Shown: positions 13,336 to 28,002 of the stretch, one piece after another
How the letters are laid out: every line of letters begins with the position of its first letter
How positions within the stretch are numbered: position 1 is the stretch's first letter
Assembly (NCBI GenBank): GCA_963691815.1
Contig: OY829647.1
Span: forward strand, 12,662,860-12,726,859
Source of the DNA: Echiichthys vipera
Lineage: Eukaryota; Chordata; Actinopteri; Perciformes; Trachinidae
Length of the DNA stretch: 64,000 nucleotides
Direction of reading: 5' to 3'
Notes under the pieces: generated by a model
The model's input: only the letters and a program-made list of their open reading frames with translations
What the model was told of the DNA's origin: nothing
Database searches by the model: none
Translations under genes and position numbers: made by a program

Positions 13336-15700
13336 TTGAATGGCATCTGGATCACAATCACGTGATCACGCCTGGTGGGGGAGGGGATTGGGACAGAGAG
13401 GGGAGAGATGAAGAGATGCATTATTATTATGTATATTAAAATAAGACATTTATTTCTGTGACATTTTATCAGCCCGACAATATATGAATCAGCACTAAAT
13501 AATAACTAAAGGAAATCAATTCAAATATTACACTGTAATAAGTCAGCTGACAAGTGGCCCGCCACACCCATCACATCTTGCGGTTAAAAGTCTACACTAT
13601 CTCACGCTGTATACTGATGTTTGCTTGTTGCTGTTGGCAGGAGCCTCCACCTGCTTTTGTTTTCCCTTTAGTTGCATAAACCCTAGACGCTGTTTATGTC
13701 TGGATTCATACTCTCCCTGTGTTGTCATTTATTCCATGTTTTTTTATGTGACAAAAAGGGAGAATACTGGCAGGTAAAAATATACTGCCATCTCCATTTT
13801 GGAAACATATCCGTCACTGCCACCAATTTGTGTTCCTCTTCTGCATTAAGCTGCTAGAATGTTTCCCTACATTAATTCATTTACCATCAAATTGTATAAG
13901 TAATGCATGTATCTGCTATTGATTGAACAACACTGCCGAATTGAATTATTCTTGTTTTGATTTTTGATCTCATCATTTGGTATCTTGGGATCAGAGTAAA
14001 TATGGCACAAATATAAACCTGCTGTCTTAACCAGATAAACATTACATTTGTCTTTTAAGTGGATTTACAAAAATGGTGCTAAAGGCCATCCAAGTGGCCA
14101 GCTGGTTATTATTATTTTATTTAATAAACTAACTTTTATTTGGTTTAGCAATATATTTATTTTTAGATTTGAATGAGGGTTTAAATACCACGCAACACAA
14201 GGCCTTATGTTTTTAAATGAGAAATGAATTTAATCTAAGAGCAGTAAGAGTAAAGTTACTTTGAACAATGACAGAGGCAATTTCATCCCTTTTGTTGAGT
14301 GAAAGTAGAGTTCTCTGAGTGGTGAAAGCTGGTATATAAAGGCAAGTCCAAGTGATGAAAAAAAGGTTTTTGCGGTGCGGAGATATGGAAATATGTGATG
14401 TGTGTTAAACGAATAAACAAATTTGTCCTAAGGCAGATCAGTACCACAGTTTCTACTCAGCCGGTTTGTATAATCCAGCATCCAAATGCTGTTGACCCTA
14501 TCATATTCTGTGAAACATAAATCATATACTGCAGTTCACTCTGAGTTCATGAGGTCGACTCATACGTGAAGACATAATGAATACCTGTGATTGACTTCCA
14601 GCCGCTTTTGCCTGCAAAAAAAGTGTGGTGTGGTTTCAGCCTCTCCCTGGCAAGGCTCACTCAGGCAATCTCAAGTTCCCCCCATATCATCAGATGTACT
14701 GCTATCCGATGCCACGATTGTATTTGTCTTGGACATTGTTCTAGCTTTGATCATAAATTGCAGTAATTACTCAGGGCCTTATCCTCCCCTCTGGAAACAA
14801 TGCGTGGAACAGGAGAAGCCAGTGCGTACACAGTATGTGGGAGCACCGGTGAGAGGATAAATAGCCTGATTAAAAGCAGCCTTTATGTTTTTCATCTACA
14901 GGGCACTTCACAGCTCAGCTGCCAGTGTGCAGCCACTTAGCAGCGGATCACTTAAGTCCGGATGTGCTAAAGAAACAGGGTGTTTTGTAATTGAACCAGA
15001 TCTCTTTCTGCCTCCTCCTCCGCCTTCCCTCTGCTTTTCCTACGTCTCTAAGCACAAATAAATAAATGAGCAGAACCTGAGACGTGACTACAGGGAATTG
15101 TTCATTATGGACTCTGGAAAACAGCAGCAATCACGACTAACAACAGGCTCTCTGACTCATTTTGGTCCCTGAATAGAACAGGGGCCACATGATTAACCCT
15201 CTACTTGCCACATGGCCTCTCATCTTCTTCACACAAAACTGGTGTCTTCTGTAGCCTCCGCTCAACAGGAAACAAACATGTTTGAATACCAAGTGCTGCG
15301 TGCATACCATGATAATATTTTGTAATTATAATTCCTGTCATACTACACTGTAACTTCCTGGAATATCATGAACCTCTGTCTCTGGGAATTAAACAGCAGG
15401 CCGCGGTGGAACCTCAGTGTGGTTTTCCAAAAATATGGTGACAGATATTCCAACAATTCTCTATTTATAACCATAAAACCTTTAATGATGTGAGATCTAA
15501 CTTCCTGTGGTGTTGAGACATTTTTTTTCAGAATGAAAAGAGGTTGTGAGAGCTGATCATCCTAAAATTCTCCAGTTTTCACTTTAAAAATCAGACACAC
15601 TGGAGCTCAACATGTAATACTGAACTTTATCAGGATATGTATGGTGCATCTTTGTCTATCTATAATGTTTAAAATCAGGTTTCAGCAAATGCCTCAAAAC
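13336..15700. other. intergenic, nothing recognised
   Basis: No exon, RNA gene or clear transposon end was recognised. Open frames at 14591-14860 and 14948-15130 show no known motif. Confidence 0.5.
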
Positions 15701-15701
15701 C

Positions 15702-15992
15702 AGGGCTTACTGATATTTTGACATTATATTGATATATGTTATTTACTAGATATTGTCTTAGATTTTGGATATAATAATATGATATACGTAAGTGTTGTCT
15801 TTTCTTGGTTTTATAGGCTGCATTAAAGTTATTTATTTGCCTTTACCCTCTTGGTCTTTATATTGCCGATGATTATTCGTCAAAAGTCTCATTGTGTAAA
15901 TATGTTGTTAAAGCACCAATAGGCAACCGTACAATATCGTACCAATATCAATATCGAGGTATTTGTATTAACAAAAAAAATTTGATTTGACA
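15702..15992. mobile_element. decayed hAT-like MITE (cAGGGCTTACTGATAT left end)
   Basis: The left end resembles the AGGGCTGGGCGATAT-type termini common in teleost hAT miniature elements. The interior contains 'tagatattgtcttagatttt', 'tattatttgcctttaccctc'-like sequence and 'caatatcaatatcgaggtat', in the order I recall for such a family. The right terminus is degraded and I cannot define a duplication. The assignment therefore rests on remembered similarity and the left end. Confidence 0.5.
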
Positions 15993-16312
15993 GTGATTCT
16001 GTCATTTGAGGACTTAATTGACCTCTGTTATTTAATAAGCCAAAACTGCCAAGCTTGACTTTTCCATCAGTGTGGATGAGAAGTCTGAAGTGCAGCTAAC
16101 ATTAGTGGTGTCATGTAGCGTTGTATCAATTGATGCCCGTACCACACATCACACACACCAGCAGAACTAGTAAAGGTTCATTCCTGACTGTCCTAACAGT
16201 GGCGTAACCTGTGCGGGCTTACATAGACAACAATGGGTTGTTGAAAGCTTTTGTTTTGTCAACCTTTTGCAATGACAACTTGATTGTGAAAAGTCTTCAC
16301 CATTCCCCAACA

Positions 16313-16530
16313 TTAAGATAAGTTAAACTTTATTGTCCCGAACAAAATTTGTTGAGCTAAAACCGTCAAGTACAGCTGCACATAAACAACATGCACAGTG
16401 ACAGGACCAACAATACGATGATAATTCATGAGGTGGATGGGGAGCTATTTCACAAACTTGGATATTGCACGTACTCCTGAGTAATAATAGACTTACACAT
16501 TAAAAAACACACAATAAATAACTTATAAAA
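16313..16530 (-). mobile_element. LINE-like 3' end fragment (minus strand)
   Basis: On the minus strand the sequence reads 'tttgttcgggacaataaagt' followed by TTAACTTATCTTA. A GGGACAATAAAG motif followed by an AT-rich simple tail is the usual 3' end of teleost LINEs and dependent SINEs. The 5' extent (the higher coordinate) is approximate. No reverse-transcriptase coding is visible. Confidence 0.5.
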
Positions 16531-19500
16531 AGAAAGGAAAAATCATAAAAATGTGAGTGATGGATAATAAATAAGAAGGAAAATGCAAACTAGTATAAAA
16601 AGTTTGCTTTATCATTAATTTGAGTCCAATGTTTCAATTAATTTGTGTTAAGTTTGGTTAATTGGTTTATTTTATTGTTGTTTCATATGATTAGGATCTG
16701 TTGAAATCAAAAGGGGTTTAACCCATTGTGTGTGTGAGGTTGTTTTCCTCCTGGTTTGTGTTCAGCTTGTAGATCAGCTGCTCAATCAGGGATAGTGAAA
16801 ACAGGTTTGCATCATTATGTCCTCTAAGCATGGAGGCGCTGGGACCTGTTAAGATGTAGGAAGATAGGTAAGATAGACCTGCAGTAAATCAATGTGCTCT
16901 TTGGTAATATGGATGCCCATGGATAAACTGTGATGTAAGCAGTAACTCAGAAATCTTTCATTAATATTTTGTTAATTATTTTGTCTGATTTGGGGGCTTG
17001 CTCTCTGTTCACCCTCTTCTTACCCAGGCAGGTGGTGTCGTCCAGTTAGGTGAGGCCGAGAAGATAAAAGATGAATAAAAGGAGGGGACAGCTTGCTGTG
17101 AGGCTGCAGCTTTCTTTTTCTGTTTTTGTTCTTTCTGCTTCAATTTATTTTAGTTTTGTTGAATTCCACAGGTAAAATTTATTTCCCTCTGTTTCATAAA
17201 TCTTTTTGTGAACATATTTTACCTTTTTCAGACTAACTTCCGCCCATTGACGTGTTTCTTCACCTTCCTTTTTCAAGTTTTCTGGTGCCAAGCAACATTA
17301 TCTGCCCTTTTTTATTCCCACATTTTTCTCATTCAATAACTTCAAAGCCAAAAGCTGAGACATGATCTAATGTCAAAAATATGACTGTGATTCGACCATT
17401 GTTCCCAGGATTTGAGCCAAAAGTCCCGAACAGCAATCTAAGGAATGCCATTCTTACAGGTCAGGAATTTAAAACTGAATTCCATGGGTATTAGTTTGAC
17501 ATAAAATGCTGTTTTGGACTTCTGGAGTTTACGGGAACTCAAAGCTCTGATGAAAAGCAGTGCTTTGAAACAAAAATGACTGTTGGAGTAAATCTTTGTC
17601 AGTGTCTCTAAGGTTTTATTTTGACAGAAAAAAAGACTGTATGTCATTTCAGAATCAGCCCCAGCCTTGTAGTGAATTGTGCAACACTTTCTTACTGGAA
17701 AATATCCTCAGGGAAATATGCACCCACCAACAGTATCAAATGTGTATCTTGGGGAAGGTCATTACTTTATGATGTGGTATGTTCAGATACCAACGTGTAA
17801 TGATCTACCTCAAGACGTTTTGTTCGTTGTCTTCTGCAAGTGAACACTCGACTGCTGTTGAAGATAAATATTCTTGACGTTTCCAGTGCTGGGTTTAACA
17901 TTTTTACACAGTTCAATTCTGTCTTCGCCTGTTACCACAAACCAAAGAGGCAAATCTTGTTCCCATTTCAATGCTGTGCACAGAGCAGTGTTTTGTGTGA
18001 AACTTTGAGCTTTGTAATAAAGAAAAAGCATTGCATACGCCAGCAGATCACAACCTGTTATAACCAGCCAACAATTATTTGACATTTGTCTCTATTTAAG
18101 CCACAAAAATATTAGTTTATTTGTCCTAAAAAATATGATTTCACTGAAATCCCCTGCCAAGGGACTACTGATGAAAATGAGCTTTGAGTTAACTGGTAAA
18201 ATACCTCAAAGTTAACATCTATAGGGCTGCATCCATCTCTGAATTTTGTCAGTCAAATCAGATGTCTGCCATTTAATGCAGGGCAGTGTACAATGGGTTT
18301 ATGAGGGCTTATTTAGCTGAAAATATGCTGCTGCTGAAAGTAAAGCTGTTTGTGAGAAAGAATTAAAACAGTTTTGGGCCAGAAAACCAAAGCAATGAGC
18401 TGAAAGATGCTAAAATGGTTATTTGAGATGAGGGGGACTACCGAGTCAGGTGATAAGTCTCTGTGGGTTTCCACACACATTATTATTCGACTGATGGTTG
18501 ACATAAAACAAAACTGATTAGTACAGCTTCAACTGGGGCAAATGTAAAATATATTCAGAGGCTGTTTGAGCAATGGTTACATCTAAAAGAAAACTGAAAC
18601 TGATCCTTACTCTAATTGGCTCTGTTTGCCCATTTTCTCTGTGGTTTCTGAAAATCAGACAAACGCTGTTGTAATGAACTGCCTTCAAATTAATTTAGCT
18701 GCACATCAAGGTGAAGTTAATGCCCAGTTATGTAATTGTGTTTACTATTCCCCAAAATGTCAAGCCTTTATCCAGCTCTGTGCGGTTGCCTGAGGCTCAG
18801 TTTGCTCTTTCAGTCATCAGTTGTCAGTCTGAACCTCAACATTATAATATTATCCTGCATTAGCCTGGGGATAAGGACCTCCAGTAGATGAACGCCCTGT
18901 GTGCTGGTGTTCATGTACTGTAAGTACACATAAGCAGTAATATCATACAGAGTGTAAACAGTTTTTTTTTTTTTTTAAGTTCAGAGTTTGTGACTTTTTC
19001 CCAGGAACCCAGTTTAACGACTATAACCGCAGATTCAAAAAGCTTGTTTTGCATACACTGTTTTCATTATACTTCCATTCGGCCCATTTTCTGCAGTGTT
19101 CAGTCATGTCTCAGATTCATCCTTAGAAACTCAGGCGAAGCCTCGTGATATTGTATCTGGGTAATAATGGGGTTTAACTGTAATAGATAATGTTAATGAC
19201 ATACTCTCAGAGTCACTGCATGAGTCATGCATGAACACAATGATCTTACAGTGCAGTAGAAGCACAGCATGTGTTTCACCTTAATCAAAAAAAATGAAAA
19301 TGTTTATATAAAATATGAAGATAGAACACAGTTGGAGGTTGCCAGGCAGACTATAGGAAGTCACTTACCTGACCAATAAATGTGTTGCATTCATGTTGTG
19401 TCATAATAACTGGAAAAATAATATCCTGACTGACAAAATTCACATGAAGGCCCCCTCAAATTGGCACACGACTTGCCGAGTTGAAGTCATATAACGCAGA

Positions 19501-19839
19501 AACAACAAATATCAAAATTTTTGCTCACATCTAATTTGAAATATGGTATTAGGTAACCATACCGACCATCGTAACCATTACTTGATGTATCTGAAGAGTG
19601 ATTATTTAGAAAAGTTATTTATTAGCATTAACCCTAAGTCAGGTAAACCAATATATCAGTGTTCTTTGGGAATGTACTTGGACATAATCATTGATATAAA
19701 ACTTTAAACTGGCAATAAATACTGGAGACAGCTATCAACATCTTGTTTAAACACTCTGACGATTGAATCACCCATGTTGTTTCCACATTAACCACTTAAA
19801 GCTATGAACACACTGAAGTTGAAAGAACGAGTCCCCAAC
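16531..19839. other. intergenic, nothing recognised
   Basis: No supported gene. A poly-T run occurs at about 18962-18976. Overlapping frames on both strands at 17810-18085 are of chance length and show no motif. Confidence 0.5.
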
Positions 19840-19990
19840 TTGGGAAATGGGACCATCTAAGGAGCATGTGAATGCACACTCAATAGCAGGACTACTGTAG
19901 TTGTTTCCCTTCCTTTCCCGTCTTTATGCTATGCTAAGCTAAGTCGCTTCTGGCTACCGCGTCAAATTGAATGGACAGATATTAAAGGGT
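19840..19990. mobile_element. fragment of interspersed DNA repeat sharing 'gtctttatgctaagcta' block
   Basis: The block 'cgtctttatgctatgctaag' at about 19919-19938 matches 'agtctttatgctaagcta' at 43417-43434. Both are preceded by 'tgtttcc' and followed by a 'ctggct'-type segment. I recall this block from an abundant teleost repeat. Ends and class are not determined in this copy. Confidence 0.5.
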
Positions 19991-21143
19991 TCCATCCATT
20001 TGTGTACTTCATTTTCGTGGTGCATATTATGTAATGCAGACTGAGCTAGCTCCAAAGCTCGTAAGTGGACCATGAGTAAAGATTTCTCTTTTATCAAATA
20101 ACATTTTGTATTTTAGAGACAGTGGCTCAACACATTAAGCCTGACATCCCCAGACTAATAAAATCAAATGGAATGAAACACAAGCTCGGCAGATTCGTCT
20201 GGTTCCCAGGTTACTCATTAACTCGCTGACCTTCACTGCAAATATTGGCTTGCAAACTGTCAAATCTCACCCGAATACAGCAGTACTATACAATTTTTTT
20301 GTTGTCAAAAAGTAAGCTTTTGAGGTTACTCAATAAAAATACACACCCAAAGTTTTTTAAATTTGTATTTTGACATTAAAGCATAGTGAGACACTAAAGA
20401 TAGAGTGACACAGACCACAGGGATCAATTGTGGAAATGTATAATAAATCATGGGCTCAATGTGAAGACATTCAGTGAGCAATACACTACCGATGAAATGA
20501 TAATGATTCCAATGTTGTTGCTGACAAGTTAAAACACAAACGCTTACTTTTAAACTCAATGACTTTACATCTTAAGAGTTTAACCGGTGGGGTTTAAAAG
20601 TACTTTTTAAGGACAAAGGCTCCGAACATTTCTTCTCCCACATGTATAAACCTCCAGTCCAAACTGATGAGAAAACATGATGAGTTAAAAGGTTATTGCA
20701 CAACAGCAGACACATGGAACATCACACACGAAGAAACCAAAAGTCAGCTCTTTCATGTTGGTCCAGAGACAAGCTTTTTGGTGTGTGGCAAGCTTTTTCT
20801 TTATATTTGATTCTTTTGCCTTGCCTGCAGTTGATGAGCACCCAATTGAATAACACTGCTGTAGAGGAAATATCTTTACTGATTAAATTATGGATCTAAC
20901 ATTCACTTACATGAGGAATATGATTTACAGCTTTCTGTCCATATCAGGATTAAACAGTCAGATTAATCCTGCTTGGTTTGGTTACAGTTAAGTGTTTATT
21001 ATAACCAATTTAAAATTCATGTTCAAATAACAGTAGCTCTGTCATTTTTAGTCCTGTCAATTAAAATAAACAAAACCAACCGTGAGGACCTACGTACACC
21101 ACAGATGTGTGAAGGGGAAGCTGTGTGCTGGATTGATCCGTAT
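19991..21143. other. intergenic, nothing recognised
   Basis: No gene, RNA or repeat recognised in this stretch. Confidence 0.5.
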
Positions 21144-21315
21144 TAGAATCAGAATGGGCTTTATTGCCTAGTAGGTTTTCACATACAAGGAGATTGCCTT
21201 GGTGCTTGGTGCGTACAATAAACATATTAAATGTAAATAAAAGTAAATAAAGCAAAGTTCTGCAACATTCAAGAACATACATACATAATAGAAAAAATAC
21301 CAGAAAAATACGAAA
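21144..21315 (-). mobile_element. LINE/SINE-like 3' fragment (minus strand)
   Basis: The + strand reads 'agaatcagaatgggctttat' then TGCCTAGTAGG, 'tcacatacaaggagattgcc' and 'ttggtgcttggtgcgtacaa'. This is the reverse complement of a typical teleost retroelement 3' end, with CCAATAAAG-type sequence just before the tail. AT-rich low-complexity DNA follows to about 21315. Confidence 0.55.
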
Positions 21316-24300
21316 AAGATACAAATAGTATAGTAAAAGTCAAGAAGTCGACAGTGTGGGATTCTTCTCAGTTACACAGAATAAAAAACCTCTCTTGAAA
21401 AGGGTATATCAGATACTGCAGCTACTGTTTACAACACACCTCTGTCACTGGCTCGTGAGTTGACCTCTCTTTAACATCCTCAGCACAACACTGACATGTC
21501 ATCTCCTCTTGTAATTACTGTGCTGGCATCATAAAAGGATATTTATATATCAGCCCTGTAATCTGCTTCTACTGGCAAGTTTTGTAGGTTTAGCTAACAT
21601 GAAAATATGTCTCAATGACTTGGTGATGTTCAGTTATATTATATAATATAAATACATTTATTAATTTAGTTCAGCTGTGAGAAGAAAAAGTAGTTTCTAT
21701 TTGTTTATACCAAAGTTCTCCTTTTTATGCTCCCAGTCCAAGATGATCTTACTAGAAGATTTATTGTAATAGGTGAAGCGTTCCAATTTTACATGGCCTG
21801 GAGCTATTATGTTATTAAAAAAATATTCTGGGAAATGTTTTGAGTGTCATTTACATGCAAGAAAAGGGACATTTTGTTTCTCACTGTAGCCTGAGGAAAA
21901 TCTTCTCTTTGAGCCGTGGTTTCCCGCACTGACCACAGACACTTTGTTCACTTTCTCAAGGCAAAATTCCAACCAACGTCCGCACCATATGCACGGTGAC
22001 TGAGGAACAAAGCATGCCCAATATGCATCACATCTGCCCCCAACAACTCCCAGAGGGTGCGATGGGTCAACGGGCCACTCAGAAATTCTCAAGACCCCTT
22101 CAGCATTCGAGTGTTGTCAAAACCACCATAACAGATGTGGTTCTGCACCACAATTAGGGTCAACTGACATTTTACCAAATAGTGTAGAAGAATAAAGTAT
22201 GATCATGACATGCTCTCTAAAAACGAGAATTTAAATTTGCTTTCTTTTACTGGGCTGTTTTGCTCTCACTGCCAACCGAACCACTGCTGTTTAATTTGGT
22301 TTGACTCAATGCTTTTAAGAGTCTTTCTAATGTTTTTGAGACAGTCAGTGTAAATCAATGGTCTTTTCAAGTAGCAGACCTCTACAAAGTCTAACATCTG
22401 CTGTGTAAATATGCTTGCCCAACACGGCCCCGCTTTACGTCACTCATGATGTTGTGGTGTCATCTCATGCAGTCACAGAAGCTGTCTTATACAGTTATAA
22501 CCAACTTTGCGTAACTGCTGCATCACAAGTCCAGAGAGGTATCGTTTGTCAAGGTCAGCCATCAGGTCTTTTACATGTTATTGCTCCTTTACGTGAGAAT
22601 GGCTGAACGCCTGGTATCTATTACAGCACATATTGGATTCACACACATACAGAAACACAGAGGTAAACACACTGAATCACTGACTTTGTATTATCATAGT
22701 TGTCATAGCTTTCCTGCTTGCACATGGATCTTATTTGTAAAGCTGGTGTCAACAGCCCTTTTCATCTTTTATTTTGGGTTTCATTTTTTCGTTAGACCCT
22801 TGTTATCAGTGACACATTGTTTGAAACCAGTGGCGTTGTGCACATGGGAGAAGTTAGCCTTCAGGGTTGTCTGTCAGATAGGGTCTACTTTAACCCAAAT
22901 CACGCTCTTTTCCTCAACCTGACCAAGCAGTTTTGTTGCCTAAACTTCACAAGATTGCTGGCAGAAAGTGCTGAAGGCTAACATCTCCCAACAGCTGGTG
23001 TCACAGGAAGCAACAAGTGCTTTGGCTTTGACTTTTACAAATGAAAATAAAAACCTAAACGCACACAATTAACGCAGAGTTGTAACCACCTGAAAGGAAT
23101 ATCCCTGTATTTTCAGCTAGTCTTATCGTCACACTTGTTGCCACTCTATGCCTCGCTAACTTTGCACTCCTTAAGAGACTCACTCAAATCCTCTACTGTG
23201 ATAGATCCCGCTACAGAAAGTGTCTCCAGGACCACTTTTTGCCACGATAAGACTTGAATGTTTTGTATAAAAGGCAGTGGTTAATCCTACAAATCATATT
23301 GCTCAATTTGAGACAAAAGAGCAAAACATAATACTAAAGGAAATGAGTGTAAAACAGCAAAAAAATGTCAGAATAATATAAAAGCCTGTAATTATTATTC
23401 ATACCAGCAGTTGAGCAGCTCAGCATATGTGACTGTCTGTGAATGTTGTTTGATCAGCGATGGCTGATCTGAAGCTTGCGGTCCATGTTGCACAATTAAG
23501 AAAATATTTCAAGCTGTTGTTGCTTCTTCCATAACAGCTGAGTACTGGTTGTTGGAGAGGAAGTCGACGCAACATACTTAAACGTCCTGTAAACAGCAGC
23601 ATTGGTCAGTCCAGCACAAAGGGGCCAGTGATTATATATTGTAAGTGGAGAGAGGGTACACCTCGCCACATGGTCATAAAGCATCATTTCTTTGTGATGA
23701 GATCATGCGCTGCCAAGATAAGCCCTCGGCTAATTGAATGGGTTGCTCAGAAACAAGACTGATGTCCCTTATTTTCTCGTTGGCCCTGGAAATGTCTTGG
23801 AGTGCTTAGTGTACAGTAATTGGCTGAGGACACATGAAAGGAAGCTCCTCAGATGCTCTTTCAAAAGTTGCCAGGTTTGACTTATCACTGTTAGCACATA
23901 CAAATTGCTTCAGTTTATCTTTGCTGTAGAGAAATTGAACACATACCACTGGAATATGTTTCATCTTTGCTCAACCTGTGGGACAAAGACAAAACAAGTT
24001 TTTACCAGGTTTCAGTTAACACCTGGAGACATCTGGTCCCATCACATCAAACCAATAAAAACACGAGGACCAGGACGGATGACAGTAATAAAAACACCCT
24101 GACATTTTTTCCCCCGGTTCTTCTGTGATGTGATCGATGTTTGACACGTCGCGGCAGTTTAGAAGATGTCCAGAGTTTGTCCAGGGGGTTAAATCCTGTT
24201 CCTCTGGGATATTGCTGATGCTAGAAGGGTGAAAGGTTGTGACGATTTGAGGCCCACTCCTGAAGAAAAATTCCAGTAGGATTATTTTATTAAAAGAAGT

Positions 24301-27300
24301 GGGTGTCCAGAAAGATAATAGTCCTTCAGGGGTCCCATAATTCATAGCTACGCCACTGCGCATATGTGGCTCCACTGAGCTAAACTCTGTAACCCAGAGA
24401 CCACAGATTTGTCTCCTCCTGTCTCACTTCTTTTCATCACATAAAAGAAGGAAAACAGTAAGAGTGAGCAGACTTGCTTATTTTGAAATTAATATTTGAT
24501 ATTTGGAGATTGGCACACCATTCTTACTTTCAACATTCTTACTTTTAATTCTGATTTATTACAACTTCTTAGTTTTGGCCATCACTTCTATGCTCATCAA
24601 GTTTATGACGGAGACCTTGGAACGCAGTGATATCGGTAAAAAGGTTAAACAGAATTTAAATAAATACCCAGGCTAGCCACACAAACAAACGCTCACTTTT
24701 ACCTAACCACCAAATAAATCAAAATCTATGTCAGACTGTGTGGTATTCGTTTTCAGGCATGTCAGGTTGTGTGAATGTCCAGTGAGTTGTAGCATTTTGA
24801 TCCAAATAGAAAAAAAGCTATCCAAGCAGAGACATGCCATACTGTACACTTGCATCATCTGACTCTTTTGTTCTGCAGCAAAAAAAAACAACTAACTCAA
24901 ATGTTTATGTAAAGAAAATTTGGAATTTATAGTAAAGTTGTAATTAACTAAAGAATTTGGCCTTTTAAAATGTAAGTGTAAAGTCCGTTTGATGTCCAGT
25001 CCAACTGTTTCAGACATTTGTCTTCTCATACAGTATAGCTCTGCTGAGTAAGTTCAGGGTTACAGATGTGTGAAAGGGGCTTCGGCTTATGATTGACGAC
25101 CAGAGATTTCACCAGGTTACTCCGCTTGTCATCTTTTATTTGGGGCAGCCTATAAGCCGTTTTGTTCTTTGGATAAACTGCTTGTTTGAAAGCTTTATAA
25201 CAGTCTGGCTGCTTATTTGCCCCATTCGATTTTATTATAGTGAGGCTGTGTTCCCGGATCCCAGTAATGACTATTATCATAACTAAAAGAAAGAATGGCC
25301 AAAACTACATTGTTAGAGAGTCAGAAGTCCTAATAAACTGGAATTATCCTTTTAAATCATTTGGAAACACAAAACAATTATAACTTCTGGCTGCTGTGAG
25401 TGGGAATAACAAGATTTTCAAGCTCATCAATGATTTAGGACTTAGACACCTACTTAAAATGTGTGTGACAGCAGAATGCTGCGGCCAGAATAAATGTATG
25501 TGAAACTATATTCCTCTGTAGATGAGTGGTTGTTGGTGTTGACTGAATACTGGCAGTTGTCCATCTCTGACCAAAATCCTAGATGTCCTGGAGTGATGTC
25601 TTTTACAAGAGTTTGGGCCGTGACTTTTACAATACCCTTACACTTGTCCAAACCAGAAATATTCACTGACCAACACATCTGTGTGTCCTATGACTGAACC
25701 AGAAAACATTAGACATTAAAAGGAGAAGTCACAGATGTTTGTGGTCGTGTGGTGAATGGTGGTATTGGAAATATTGATTTGAGATATACATTTTTTTCTC
25801 CTGAAAGAGCACTTGTTCCTCCCTTTAAAGCAATAAGCTACTGAACATCCAACTGCTTCAGCTGCTTAGTGGCCAACAGATAGGACTGTGTTTGTAGTGG
25901 TCAGCTCCCAAATAGATTTCCATATATTAATCCACCCCCCTCAGTGTTGTCACGGAGACATGACCTAAACATACAAACTGGATTGTTGTTTTGTTCCAGG
26001 CCTTAAATAGGTTTAATTATGCTGTGAAAATGGCTTATTTAACATAGGGGTCAATGAGAAATTGCTATATTGTGCATACTACTCTGAGAACTGCAGTTTT
26101 TGGTGGGGATGATTGAAGATTGCCATATTAACAACGGTTGTATAATCAGAAAGTTGGTGGTGTGAGGATTAAAACTACTGCTGTAATACAATATTCATTA
26201 AGGTAAATGTGATGTGTCCATTTATTTATTTTCAGGCACCTCCATATTAGTAAGTCTACAATTCAAACATATTGGAGCTTTCACAAAAATCTGAGTTTCC
26301 CATTCATCATTTTGACTTGACACGAATCCCATATTCATGTTGCTAATGACAAAACTTTGACACAACATGAATGCAGCATTATGGCATTTAAAGCATTGCA
26401 TTCAGTTGAACACACAAAAAACAAACAGTTGTGTAAAGAATGATGAGGAAAGACTGAGAGAAAAGGTAAAACCTGATTACTTTCTCACCTTTGCACAGCT
26501 GACTGATGGCTGTGTGAAGTTGACATGATAGTCAGTTTTAAGGAGTTACAGAAATTGCAGTTTGGGGGAGAGGTTTCTAGAGGTGTTTGACTATAAAACG
26601 AGTACTTTAGTTCAGGAATACTGATGCCTTTAGTCCCAATCCAAAATACAAAACATGATGCAGAAGCACACCACGTGATGCACCTTTTCTTACTGTACAG
26701 AAGTTAATGGGAACAATGTCGGTTTGGAACAGCGGGAAAATTACATCCAAAAATATGCATGCATTTTAAAATGGTCAGCACAATTTAAAACACATATGAT
26801 TTGTGATAAAGGAGCTAATTTATATGGACCTTTAACATCTCTGTTGCACTATTTTCTCCACTGAGTGCAGAAAGAGAAACATTTGGCTTGGTTAAATAAG
26901 AACCAATAAAGCACCTCTATAAGAATGGTATGCATTAAGTGAGTCATACAGTCATCTATCAAAAACAAACCAGGCAGGGAATGCCCTGGATTTTCATAGA
27001 TGTACAGTGTTGAACGGACTGAGTGATCACAAATGTGCGGGAATGAAAAGATCTTAAAAGTAATTACTCCAATAGAAGCCTACGCTTGAAATGTACAAAG
27101 AAGTCCACCTCTGTGACTTTCCTGTGCACCGACATCACAGGTTTGGGGACAATGGAGCATTGTCTGGCAGTCATTCAATCCAGTTCTACGCAGTAACACT
27201 GATAGCGAGTGATCACAGAAAAATGATGTCACCACAGCTGCTTGAAGGAACAACAAAGAAGTACCTTTTAGGATGGGCAGATCTGAAGTCAGATTAAAGC

Positions 27301-28002
27301 CAGAAGGGAACTCAGAGTTCGAAGAGCCCCCAAATAACACACACACGACATTGATTATGTGGCAGTGTTGGCTGAATTTCTCAGAAGATGTGAACTGTAA
27401 CCTTGGTCAGGGGTCAAAAGCATTTTGAGCATTATAACAGCTTTAAATGTTTAATCCTTCTAAATCTGCCATTGAATTGATGATTTGGATAATGCAGTTT
27501 AGCTTCCAGCAACTTTAAGTAAAGAAATAACGTAATAACCTAAAACCTGCATCAATTGATCTTGGCCACCTGGGGGCAACAGATACAAGCAATAAAATTA
27601 TGAAGTTGGCATAGTGAACTTTCGCTCATTTACACAATGTATTTTGCCTCCAAGTTTGTGTTCAAAGTACAATATTGTACGCAGTAAATGGCTCTGGAAA
27701 CAATTGGTTGAACTTACAACCAATCTGAACAATGAAACAATGTAGCGCTCAGGGACACATGCAAGTTGGACTGGTGCCGTTTTGAAGCAGGTTAAAAATA
27801 GCGACCGGGTCACAAACCTTCTCAAATTACAGCTAAACAGTATACTAAAATATTATCTGAAAACATTTCAGGCAAGAAATAGATGATGCCATAAGCGCTG
27901 CCTTTGACAGTGAGTATGCGTCAGTCATCAACTTAAACCCGCCAAACAACAAACAAAAAACATTTGTTTTTGCAGCTTTACCTTTTGATATATCACTTAA
28001 TG
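21316..28002. other. intergenic, no gene recognised
   Basis: This 6.7-kb stretch contains one small R1 repeat fragment (22888-22955). It also has a 'tagctacgccactgcg' segment at about 24346-24361 that resembles a hAT terminus, but with no detectable partner. The 119-codon minus-strand frame at 24016-24375 overlaps that segment and is more likely repeat-derived or chance. Nothing else is supported. Confidence 0.5.
22888..22955. repeat. unclassified interspersed repeat R1, short fragment
   Basis: The stretch 'cttttcctcaacctgaccaa' followed by GCAGTTTTGTTGCCTAAACTTCAC parallels 'cttttcttaaaccctaccca' followed by AGTAATTTTGTTTGAATTCAAAAC at 13150-13193. The order and spacing are the same. The conserved core of R1 is absent here, so this is only the upstream part. 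Confidence 0.45.

Noticed and set aside
24016..24375. 119-codon minus-strand open frame
   Set aside because: It overlaps a segment resembling a hAT terminus, has no recognisable domain and no splice context. Length is within chance for this much AT-rich DNA.
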